Positions 1 to 8,429 of a stretch of 64,000 nucleotides of DNA are shown here, one piece after another. Numbering within the stretch: the stretch's first letter is position 1; every line of letters starts with the position of its first letter. The stretch is taken from positions 372,001 to 436,000 of the forward strand of contig JABMLP010000029.1 in assembly GCA_013176395.1 (NCBI GenBank), read 5' to 3'. Below the pieces are notes generated by a model that saw nothing but the letters and a program-made list of their open reading frames with translations, searched no databases and had not been told where the DNA came from. The translations under genes were made by a program, and so were the position numbers. The stretch is from Venturia oleaginea (taxonomy: Eukaryota; Ascomycota; Dothideomycetes; Venturiales; Venturiaceae).

Positions 1-1041
1 TTAATTAATCAAGACTATCTATTATACAGAAGATTATCGGTATTTAGGGCAATCGCTCGCAGCATGGTCAAAGCCCTTAAATACAAAACAACTAGGTAAA
101 CCAAAGCAATTCCCTTGACTTGCACTACTTGATGACGAGGCTGTTGTAACAACTGTGTGCTGTATAGGAGCAACACTTGCCTGTATAGGCTGCTGTACAG
201 TATTCTCCATCAGGCCTTGTGCCTCTGCAACTGGAAGTGTTATTTTCTTTGAGATCTGCTTTTTTTTGACTGCTCTCTTCCTCTTTTGCCTCTCATTCGC
301 TGCTCTCAATTTCTCATTCTCATCTGCCAACAGTCGCTTCAATTGCTGTAACCCACTCCCGATCGCCTGGCTGTAATTGAGGTGGCTTGCCCCGTCGATC
401 TGAGGTAGTAACGACGCGTGAGGTACTTGCAATACCCATTGCAAAGCCAGTCTCATCGAAGTTATAGATATCCCCCTCTTGAATGCCGTATTTCTGAATT
501 GTATTACTCACAAGCCGAAACCAGGCTCCGATAAGCTCTGGATCTTCGCATTGAGCACGCTGATAATCGTACTTGCGATTGAATCTCGATTGCAGGGTAG
601 GCTGTCGCTTGATGAACCTGGCAGACCAGTTGATACCGATTGAGGCTGAGGGACCGACGCGTTGTTGAAGCAGTAATTTCGCCGCATTCTGTACTGCACA
701 GACTCGAGCAGGATAGCCTCGATTATCCATTGAGATAATCCATTGAGTTAAGACTTCTTCCTCTGTGGGAGTAAGTTTGTGGCTGTTTGCGCGCGTTTCG
801 ACGCGTGCAACGCGTCCAGAGAGGCGATATTTGAGGGTACTGTATGGTACATTATAAGCTAATGCAGCTTGGCAAATAGTTGTGATTTGGCCTTTTTGAT
901 AGGCTTGAAGAGCAAGAAGTAATCGGCCTTCTTGCTGGGCTTTAGAAGGCATGAGGTGGTGGTGTAGAGGCTTGCAAAGATGAAATGATCGATTCGGTAG
1001 CCCGCTCGGTGGTGTGGCCCGCTCGCTAGTGAATTACGTTA
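1..1041 (-). mobile_element. pogo/Fot1-type DNA transposon copy 1, internally deleted, left end outside window
   Basis: Transposon on the minus strand. Its outer right end is an inverted-repeat-like sequence at about 1002-1041, ending ACGT next to TA. It resembles the ends of the better copy at 32303-34134 (both contain CCACCGAGC-type blocks). The left end lies before base 1, so the copy is incomplete in this window. The coding part lacks the middle of the transposase, so it could only have moved with help from another copy. The Tc1/mariner element starts about 20 bp further on. Confidence 0.75.
34..952 (-). pseudogene. pogo/Fot1-type transposase with central deletion
   Basis: A DDE transposase would cut and paste the element at TA sites. 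The N-terminal part (952 down to about 350) has a psq-type helix-turn-helix followed by a CENP-B-like DNA-binding region, and then the first catalytic block NFDETGFAMG. The frame then runs through QPGDREWVT and ends at 320. The C-terminal coiled and basic tail (from about 450 down to 34) is in another frame and ends with a degenerate cysteine-histidine cluster. Everything expected between QPGDREWVT and that tail is missing, including the second and third catalytic Asp blocks (LDGHESH and LQxLD in the 32.3 kb copy). The two remaining parts are out of frame. What is seen is a deletion derivative; loss of activity is inferred. Confidence 0.8.
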
Positions 1042-1061
1042 GTGACATGTATGGCGCGTCA

Positions 1062-1111
1062 CAGGGTTCCTCAAATCTGACTGCGCAGGGCGCTCGGGCC
1101 CACCATCCCAT
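1062..1111 (+). repeat. left terminal inverted repeat of Tc1/mariner element
   Basis: Pairs with 2427-2476 in inverse orientation over about 50 bp with about four mismatches. It would be the transposase binding site. Confidence 0.85.
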
Positions 1112-1161
1112 CTCAATTTCCACGTATATACCAACTTATCGCTCAATTTACCACCACCACC

Positions 1162-2399
1162 ATGGCGCCTAGAACACCCAAAAGAAAGACTGCAAGGCGA
1201 GAATATGATACCACGAAGAGAATGCGATTTTTTCAGGCCGGGATTGCAAGAACGAGGCCGACAGCGTCGGTACAATCGCATACCTCCCTGAAATCAATAT
1301 ACCAACTTCTACCGCACGTAGTTGGCTTAAACTACGAGAACTTATTGGTGATGCAGCATTCAGATCACAGAGAAAGAGCAGTTGCATCATAGGGCGGCCT
1401 ACCAAAGTATCTGCTTCAGATCTTACCCGCCTTACGAACCAAGATGACCCCATACACGAAAAAGGCTGGCAGGAACAAGCCAATTCCTGCCCCGGCAAGC
1501 CTTCCGCAAAGACACTACAGCGTCACGTATACATTTCAGGGGCTAGGCGATTCAAGAAGCGTTATCAGAAGCAGATATCCCAGGCAAATCGGCCAAAGAG
1601 GGTTGAATACGGTAAAGAACACGAGAAAAAGACCATACTAGGCTTCTGGAGTTGGATTTGGTTCACAGATGAAGCCCATTTTCAGTCCAAAGGACTCGCC
1701 AATGCACCTGAATATGAGCTACGCTTTCCAGGGCAAGAGAGAGGTGTCAATGAGGAGCTAGAAGGCGTTTTGGATGTTACTATTCACGTCGCCGGCGGCA
1801 TCTCATACAACAAGAAAGGAAACCTCATATTCTACAAGGATCCGGCTGAGCCATCAGAGAAGGTCGGTAGGCAAGTCAAGCAGCCTAAACAACTCAAATA
1901 CGAGCTGGATTCAGTGTACCAAGCCTGGCTGAAGGTCTGGCAAGACCTTAAGGCAAAGGAGGACGAAACACCAAAAGGAAACTGCATGAGACAGGTTTTC
2001 TACGCCAAAAAGATACTGCCGCAACACATTGAAGCTATTCAGGCCTTGGAGAAGCGTCACCAGCGCAAACACTGGCTTCAAGAGGATGGTGATCCTTCTC
2101 ACGGAATCAAGTCACCTAACAGTGACCCTGCAGTCATAAAAAGAGAAGCAGACCTTCTATTACTTATTCACCCTCCTCAATCATGTGATCTCAATCCCAT
2201 TGAGTCTTGTTGGAACATCATTAAGTCCAGATTAGCTGGCAGGAGGTGGTCGTCGGTGGCTCATTTCAAGGCTAAAATCCAGGCAGAATGGGACAAGATA
2301 ACGCTCACAATGATACGGAAAAGGATCAGAGAGATGCCAGAGAGATGTAAGATGATTCAGCAAAAACCAGAGATCCATTGCAAGTCAAACGTGTGGTAA
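1162..2399 (+). pseudogene. Tc1/mariner transposase with one frameshift
   Basis: The start codon at 1162 lies about 100 bp inside the element. The first ~28 codons (basic, MAPRTPKRK) are in one frame. From about 1245 a second frame runs without a stop to 2399, so one indel near 1235-1250 separates start and body. The body has the catalytic blocks WFTDEAHF (first Asp), LQEDGDPSHG (second Asp) and CDLNPIESCW (final Glu). By my count 38 residues lie between the second Asp and the Glu. N-terminal helix-turn-helix residues fall around the frameshift. Apart from the indel the gene looks complete, which suggests fairly recent decay. A sequencing error at the indel is an alternative. Confidence 0.8.
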
Positions 2400-2426
2400 A
2401 TAGCATAATACATTCAAGTTCAAAAG

Positions 2427-2476
2427 ATGAGATGGTGGGTCCGAGCGGCCTGCGCAGTCAGATTTGAGGAACCCTG
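2427..2476 (-). repeat. right terminal inverted repeat of Tc1/mariner element
   Basis: Inverse copy of 1062-1111. It is followed directly by TA, the expected target dinucleotide of the superfamily. Confidence 0.85.
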
Positions 2477-2501
2477 TACGTTTCCTTTGTGATTAGTAAG
2501 T

Positions 2502-2821
2502 TGTTACACGGGATCGGAAGGATCATGTGAACGCTCGAGCCTTGGCAAAGCGAGCGTTGCGAGCGCCACGAGCGCAGGATTTCTTAGGAGATGGATCTCT
2601 ATATGAAGGACGAGACTCTACTCCCTCGGTGTCTCGGATCTTCACTCTCTCGTTACTTCGCTATTGCTTTTAGTTAGCACAATTCACGACTCTTATATCT
2701 TGCAAGCCTTGCTTCACTTGTTTGATACGATATTGTCGCCCCGGACCATTTGAACTCTTCTGTACGGATTAGCCAAATCCAGCTATATTACTTTGAGCCA
2801 TAGCCTCTGCGTAGGTAAGCA
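2502..2821 (+). repeat. solo LTR, family A
   Basis: Starts TGTTACACGG. The stretch 2555-2805 matches, in inverse orientation, the split copy at 34168-34363 plus 40550-40614. The 34 kb copy ends ...TTCGTAACA, which fixes the LTR end pattern TGTTAC...GTAACA. The 3' end here (GCGTAGGTAAGCA) has diverged. I found no clear target duplication, so the exact ends are approximate. No internal region follows, so it is a solo LTR. Confidence 0.65.
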
Positions 2822-2839
2822 GGTAGACCACAAACCATA

Positions 2840-3110
2840 CCACCTCCACCTCCAATAACACCCCCACCTCCCCCTCCCCCTCCCCCTCCCCCGTCAATCC
2901 CTCCAACCTCTAACCCCAAACACAACAAATAAATAAACAAATAGATAACCCCCCCTCCATCCCAACCTCCAACCTCCCAAACCAAATCCCTCTCTTCCCC
3001 TCCCTCCCTCCAAAACAAAACAAATACCCACACAACCCTCACAGCCCAAACTCTCAACCCCCACCACAAAACCCAACATCTCCATCCCTACCCATCTCCC
3101 CCAAAAAATT
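2840..3110. repeat. pyrimidine-rich low-complexity tract
   Basis: About 270 bp made almost only of C, T and A, with runs of (CCTCCC)n and CCACCTCC. No gene is supported; the reading frames here are by-products of composition. It could form unusual DNA structures, but nothing else is visible. A short unassigned stretch (3111-3212) separates it from the next LTR. Confidence 0.7.
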
Positions 3111-3542
3111 CACTCGCAGTACAAACATTCGTAAGAAATACAAGTAACCAAGAACCCTCACTTACACGGAACAAGAAAGGAGAAGAAGGCTCGCCTCCAT
3201 GCGAAGGGGTGAGCAAGTGTCAAAGGATAGATCCTTTCTCAACTTATCCTGGATGGATTCTTAGCACTACCTGGTAGTTTCCTGGTAGTCTTTCACGTGC
3301 GCCTAGCAGGGATTGTTTGAGGATTGTTTCACATGTATTTCTATTCCTTTCCATACTTCTCTGGACAGCATGTCCTTTTTTCTTATACGGAGGACATATA
3401 TACTAGTCGTCCTTCCTACACTTACACTTGCTTCTCTGTACCTAGTGTAAGAGTTCAACCCTCAAAGGTGTTTCGCAAGTGAGAGAAGACTGCTTGTATT
3501 TCGAAGTTTCTAAGTACAGAGAAGAAAGTGTAAGTGTAGGAA

Positions 3543-3822
3543 TGTCAAAGGATAGATCCTTTCTCAACTTATCCTGGATGGATTCTTAGCACTACCTGGT
3601 AGTTCTCACGTGCGCCTAGCAGGGATTATTCAGGGACCGTTTCACATGCGCTTCTACTCCTTTCTATTCTCTTCTCAGGACAGCATGTCCTTTTCCTACT
3701 TGGAAGATTATATATACAAGTTGTTCTTCCTGTACCTACACTTTCTTCTTTGTACTTAGATACTTGAAATATAAGCTGTCTTCCCTCACTTGCGAAACAC
3801 CTTTGAGGGTTGAACTCTTACA
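3543..3822 (+). repeat. left LTR of palindromic element
   Basis: 280 bp, TGTCAAAGG...CTCTTACA. It contains a TATATATA box near 3710 and GTACTTAGATA about 45 bp downstream of it. The LTR is followed by T and then TATCTAAGTAC, the exact reverse complement of that 11-mer. This is the self-priming arrangement also seen in the chromovirus. It differs from the partner LTR at 7555-7834 in its middle (for example GGATTATTCAGGGACCG against GGATTGTTTGAGGATTG), much more than the leader arms differ. Confidence 0.8.
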
Positions 3823-4157
3823 TTATCTAAGTACCGCACCAATACCTCTTGATGACAGTAAGAGAGAGTCTCTGCAGCAATCGTCAGAGCAAAGAGAAAG
3901 CCCTCCATCGAGCGAGGTACCGAGAAAGCCCTCCATCGAGCGAGGCACTGAGAAAGCCCTCCATTGAGCGAGGCATTGAGAAAGAGTTTGCTAGGTACCT
4001 CATAACCTAGGACGGATGCTACATCTTCTCATTGTGTAGTAATCACGAACGTCGAAGATTGAGAGTTGTTGAAACTTGTCCTTTGCGAAGGGATATCAAC
4101 AACGTCCAAAGTGACACCCACAAGTTGAAAGTACTCCCAGGTCAATCCTGTTGGTGA

Positions 4158-4715
4158 GTCAAGGTCCTAAAGAGGACACCCCAGCCATTTCAGTACTCTC
4201 AGGAAGAGCCTGTAGAGTCAAGGTCCTAAAGAGGACACCCAAGCCATTTTCAGTACTCTCAGGACGAGCCCGCAGAGTCAAGGTCCTAAAGAGAACACCC
4301 CAGCCATTTCAGTACTCTCAGGAAGAGCCTGTAGAGTCAAGGTCCTAAAGAGGACACCCAAGCCATTTTCAGTACTCTCAGGACGAGCCTGCAGAGTCAA
4401 GGTCCTAAAGAGGACACCCCAGCCATTTCAGTACTCTCAGGAAGAGCCTGTAGAGTCAAGGTCCTAAAGAGGACACCCAAGCCATTTTCAGTACTCTCAG
4501 GACGAGCCCGCAGAGTCAAGGTCCTAAAGAGAACACCCCAGCCATTTCAGTACTCTCAGGAAGAGCCTGTAGAGTCAAGGTCCTAAAGAGGACACCCAAG
4601 CCATTTTCAGTACTCTCAGGACGAGCCTGCAGAGTCAAGGTCCTAAAGAGAACACCCCAGCCATTTCAGTACTCTCAGGAAGAGCCTGTAGAGTCAAGGT
4701 CCTAAAGAGGACACC
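4158..4715 (+). repeat. 59/60-bp tandem repeat, left arm
   Basis: Nine full units and one partial. Unit starts (GTCAAGGTCCTAAAG) are at 4158, 4217, 4277, 4336, 4396, 4455, 4515, 4574, 4634 and 4693, so lengths alternate 59, 60, 59, 60. The two unit types differ at fixed sites (CCCCAGCCATTTC against CCCAAGCCATTTTC; GGAAGAGCCTGTA against GGACGAGCC). This is a dimeric higher-order repeat. Small open frames across it are by-products. Confidence 0.9.
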
Positions 4716-5289
4716 TAACCCAAGAAGCAAGGGCCAACCTCAAGGGCCAAACAAAAAGGAATTTCAAGAAGAGAACATTTGTCCTAACCCAAGAAGCAAG
4801 GGCTAACCTCAAAGACCAACCTCAAGAGCCAACCTCAAGGGCCAAACAAAAAGGGAATTGCTAGAATCTCCAAGAAGCAAGGGCCAACTGTAAGGGCCAA
4901 TCCACAGTAAATTCTCGCAAAATTTACAAAGAGGAAATCAGAGGTCATCCTAAGACAGCGTAGTCTTAGGAGTTGAAGCTGTAATAAGCTGAGGAAAGAA
5001 AGAGTTAGGAAGAGAGATTCAATACCCTTGACCTTCATAGTCCCTAGGAGCTCCGTCCTTAGTAATAAGGGTTGCAGAGCAGACTGTCAAGGATGAAGTC
5101 AGTCGGAAGGAAACTCAGCCTCAGAGCCTGTACTCGATGATTGGAACGTCAATCAAGATTGATAACCGCCTATTCGAAAGAAAACTTCAGAGGAAGGGAG
5201 TTAGTTCTTATCGAGGACATGGAAACAACAGTCGTGCGAATATAGATGTTTGAGTTGATTCATACGGACCGCAGCCAATGGAGCTCGAC

Positions 5290-5497
5290 AAGATTCAGAG
5301 CGCTCCACGTGGATCCAAGAAAGGTACAGGTCAGAAAGCCCAAAAAGAACAACACTGGACGTTTCACGAATCAGGGACAACGATTCGGAAACTCACCCAT
5401 GGGCTCAGAACACCTCAAGGCTTTACAATCCGATGCGTCAGTACCGCCAATCCACAACATACTGAGCTGGACGGCTTGTTATGAGGACGACTGCAAT
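5290..5497. other. unpaired centre of the palindrome
   Basis: About 208 bp between the arms, which end at the inverse pair around GGAGCTCGAC (near 5280) and GTCGAGCTCC (near 5499). The sequence is not palindromic. One frame reads as a basic, Gly/Asn/Gln-rich stretch (for example GRFTNQGQRF), which could be a scrap of gag, but it is too short to assign. Confidence 0.6.
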
Positions 5498-6053
5498 GTC
5501 GAGCTCCATTGGCTGCGGTCCGTATGAATCAACTCAAACACCTATATTCGCACGACTGTTGTTTCCATGTCCTCGATAAGAACTAACTCCCTTCCTCTGA
5601 AGTTTTCTTTCGAATAGGCGGTTATCAATCTTGATTGACGTTCCAATCATCGAGTACAGGCTCTGAGGCTGAGTTTCCTTCCGACTGACTTCATCCTTGA
5701 CAGTCTGCTCTGCAACCCTTATTACTAAGGACGGAGCTCCTAGGGACTATGAAGGTCAAGGGTATTGAATCTCTCTTCCTAACTCTTTCTTTCCTCAGCT
5801 TATTACAGCTTCAACTCCTAAGACTACGCTGTCTTAGGATGACCTCTGATTTCCTCTTTGTAAATTTTGCGAGAATTTACTGTGGATTGGCCCTTACAGT
5901 TGGCCCTTGCTTCTTGGAGATTCTAGCAATTCCCTTTTTGTTTGGCCCTTGAGGTTGGCTCTTGAGGTTGGTCTTTGAGGTTGGCCCTTGCTTCTTGGGT
6001 TAGGACAAGTGTTCTCTTCTTGAAATTCCTTTTTGTTTGGCCCTTGAGGTTGG

Positions 6054-6747
6054 TGTTACGGGGAACTCGTTTCTCAACACAGTTGATTATGTCAAGACCT
6101 TCTTGACGCCTGTGTTCTCTTGTTCTGGTCCGCGGGTTTGGGGTAAGGGCAATATCAGTCTGGAAGTACTTACCTTAAGTACCTTTCCTTGCTCAGGTTC
6201 TTTGGAGGCTCACTAGATCCTAGCCGTCCGATGTATCTCCCAATTCAATTGTCGTCTAACCGATTTGATCCTCAGATCAATCCTGAACGCTTGTCGGTTA
6301 GTATGAAGGTTGGGGGTGGGCTTGCTTCGTGTGCATATGACTTGTGCTTGATTGTATCTAAGTAAAAGGTCGTTACTGTAGTAGGTTGAAGAAGCTCCTA
6401 TGTGAGAAACATAACATGAGATAACCACGAAGAGAGAAAGGAAAGTCCGTCCAACGTCCTCCCTATATACCCTTCTGGTTCTGGGTGCCAAGGTGTATTC
6501 CCACACCTCTTGGCTTTCCCACACTTCCCACGCTGTGGGCAATGCCAAGTGCTGTGGGAACTGTGGGAATATCACGTGACCCCTGCACGTACTATTCTCT
6601 CTTAGGACTGACCTGGTTGCACCAGTCCCCTCTTGTGCGCCCAACGGATTCCACTCCACATCAGTCCTAACAACAACTTCTTGTTATCCAACCATCCTCT
6701 GCAAGTCCCGTTGTCCCTGCTCTTCGGTCTTGAGGTGATCTGTAACA
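6054..6747 (+). repeat. solo LTR, family B (694 bp), inside right palindrome arm
   Basis: Starts TGTTACGGGG, ends GATCTGTAACA, flanked by the 5-bp duplication GTTGG (6049-6053 and 6748-6752). It interrupts the inverse leader and is absent from the left arm, so it inserted after the palindrome formed. A second copy in inverse orientation is at 21074-21779. It contains a GTGGGAA/TTCCCAC-rich inverted cluster around 6505-6575. Confidence 0.9.
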
Positions 6748-6767
6748 GTTGGCCCTTGCTTCTTGGG

Positions 6768-7225
6768 TTAGGTGTCCTCTTAGGACCTTGACTCTACAGG
6801 CTCTTCCTGAGAGTACTGAAATGGCTGGGGTGTCCTCTTTAGGACCTTGACTCTGCAGGCTCGTCCTGAGAGTACTGAAAATGGCTTGGGTGTCCTCTTT
6901 AGGACCTTGACTCTACAGGCTCTTCCTGAGAGTACTGAAATGGCTGGAAAATGGCTTGGGTGTCCTCTTTAGGACCTTGACTCTACAGGCTCTTCCTGAG
7001 AGTACTGAAATGGCTTGGGTGTCCTCTTTAGGACCTTGACTCTGCAGGCTCGTCCTGAGAGTACTGAAAATGGCTTGGGTGTCCTCTTTAGGACCTTGAC
7101 TCTACAGGCTCTTCCTGAGAGTACTGAAATGGCTGGGGTGTCCTCTTTAGGACCTTGACTCTGCAGGCTCGTCCTGAGAGTACTGAAAATGGCTTGGGTG
7201 TCCTCTTTAGGACCTTGACTCACCA
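6768..7225 (-). repeat. 59/60-bp tandem repeat, right arm
   Basis: Inverse counterpart of 4158-4715 with about seven units. One spacing near 6902-6971 is about 69 bp because a CATTTTC-type stretch is duplicated. The alternation of the two unit types is less regular than in the left arm. Confidence 0.88.
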
Positions 7226-7554
7226 ACAGGATTGACCTGGGAGTACTTTCAACTTGTGGGTGTCACTTTGGACGTTGTTGATATCCCTTCGCAAAGGACA
7301 AGTTTCAACAACTCTCAATCTTCGACGTTCGTGATTACTACACAATGAGAAGATGTAGCATCCGTCCTAGGTTATGAGGTACCTAGCAAACTCTTTCTCA
7401 ATGCCTCGCTCAATGGAGGGCTTTCTCAGTGCCTCGCTCGATGGAGGGCTTTCTCGGTACCTCGCTCGATGGAGGGCTTTCTCTTTGCTCTGACGATTGC
7501 TGCAGAGACTCTCTCTTACTGTCAGCAAGAGGTATTGGTGCGGTACTTAGATAA

Positions 7555-7834
7555 TGTAAGAGTTCAACCCTCAAAGGTGTTTCGCAAGTGAGGGAAGACA
7601 GCTTGTATTTCAAGTTTCTAAGTGCAGAGAAGAAAGTGTAAGTGTAGGAAGGACGACTAGTATATATGTCCTCCGTATAAGAAAAAAGGACATGCTGTCC
7701 AGAGAAGTATGGAAAGGAATAGAAATACATGTGAAACAATCCTCAAACAATCCCTGCTAGGCGCACGTGAAAGACTACCAGGTAGTGCTAAGAATCCATC
7801 CAGGATAAGTTGAGAAAGGATCTATCCTTTGACA
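7555..7834 (-). repeat. right LTR of palindromic element
   Basis: 280 bp, inverse orientation, TGTAAGAGTT...CTTTGACA on the + strand. It matches the outer split LTR (3218-3445 plus 7840-7902) closely, so the inserted element and its target belong to the same LTR subfamily. Confidence 0.82.
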
Positions 7835-7907
7835 CCTAGATACTTGAAATATAAGCTGTCTTCCCTCACTTGCGAAACACCTTTGAGGGTTGAACTCTTA
7901 CAGCAAG

Positions 7908-8429
7908 TCACAAGTCAAAAGTCAAGAAACCGTCATCCTAATCTGACATCTCGAACAATACAATGCAATGCAAACGTCGTTGCAAGGTGGACGAACAGCC
8001 CGCTATTCCATCATTTGCTAATCAGCGGGACGGGATGGGACGAGACGAAACGAGACTCGAGTCGAGTCTAGTCCAGCCTCCAACCGGGGAAAGCGAACCC
8101 ATTCCAAGTAATGGGCGTTTTGCTATAGACTCCGGCGTGTGGTCATGTGGCTTGTAAATCACTGCGACAGATACATGATCAAAGACTATGATCAAAATAA
8201 TGCAATTAATTTATTCACACAAGGGTGAAGACGACGCCCATGCATACCCAATCGCCACGCTCATACAAGGCGATAAGGCCATGATTTTACAATCCCCATA
8301 AAGAGGAGGGAAAAACAATACCAAGCACCAAAAAACCCGTACCAACAGTAAAGGCATCAACAACCAGCCCAGTCCAACCTCTCAACGCCTACCAAACACC
8401 ATCCATCCACTCCCATCTCATCCCACCAT
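7908..8429. other. intergenic, 3' flank of the spindle gene
   Basis: No coding feature is supported. It has a GGGACGGGATGGGACGAGACG-like purine-rich run near 8028-8070. The last ~200 bp are A/C-rich and are probably the 3' untranslated region of the minus-strand gene that ends at 8430. Confidence 0.5.

Larger units (their letters stand above)
1062..2476 (+). mobile_element. Tc1/mariner transposon, nearly intact
   Basis: About 1.4 kb element bounded by inverted repeats of about 50 bp (left starts CAGGGTTCCTCAAATCTGAC, right ends with its complement) with only a few mismatches between arms. TA follows the right end. The left flank reads CA, so the TA duplication would need one substitution on the left. 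The single transposase gene fills most of the element. Confidence 0.88.
3446..7834. mobile_element. palindromic LTR retroelement without coding capacity
   Basis: Flanked by the 5-bp duplication CCTAG and bounded by TGTAAGAG...TTTGACA. Order on the + strand: 97-bp inverted LTR fragment (3446-3542), LTR in + orientation (3543-3822), leader (3823-5289), unpaired centre (5290-5497), inverse leader (5498-7554), LTR in - orientation (7555-7834). The leader arms are almost identical; the outermost ~300 bp that I compared differ by about one base. The arms differ in tandem-repeat copy number, and the right arm also carries a 694-bp solo LTR. The leader resembles the 5' leader of the chromovirus at 39553-40216. 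The element is therefore two 5' ends (LTR plus leader) joined head to head, with no gag or pol. Confidence 0.8.
3218..7902 (+). mobile_element. solo LTR split by a palindromic retroelement (composite)
   Basis: The outer unit begins TGTCAAAGG at 3218 and ends AACTCTTACA at 7902. It is flanked by the 5-bp duplication GCAAG (3213-3217 and 7903-7907). Only 3218-3445 and 7835-7902 belong to it. Put together and counting one copy of the inner duplication they make one LTR of about 290 bp, closely related to the LTR at 7555-7834 apart from a 12-14 bp internal duplication near 3277. Everything between is a later insertion, itself flanked by CCTAG (3441-3445 and 7835-7839). Confidence 0.82.

Noticed and set aside
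2788..3085. Gly/Trp-rich minus-strand frames
   Set aside because: Produced by the pyrimidine-rich low-complexity tract.
4835..5038. 67-codon frame found identically at 4835-5038 (-) and 5749-5952 (+)
   Set aside because: The two copies are the arms of the palindrome. The frame lies in a non-coding leader and has no recognisable domain.
3446..7834. CRISPR-like or satellite interpretation of the regular 59/60-bp units
   Set aside because: The units have no spacers of independent sequence, and the region is bounded by LTRs and target duplications in a eukaryotic genome.
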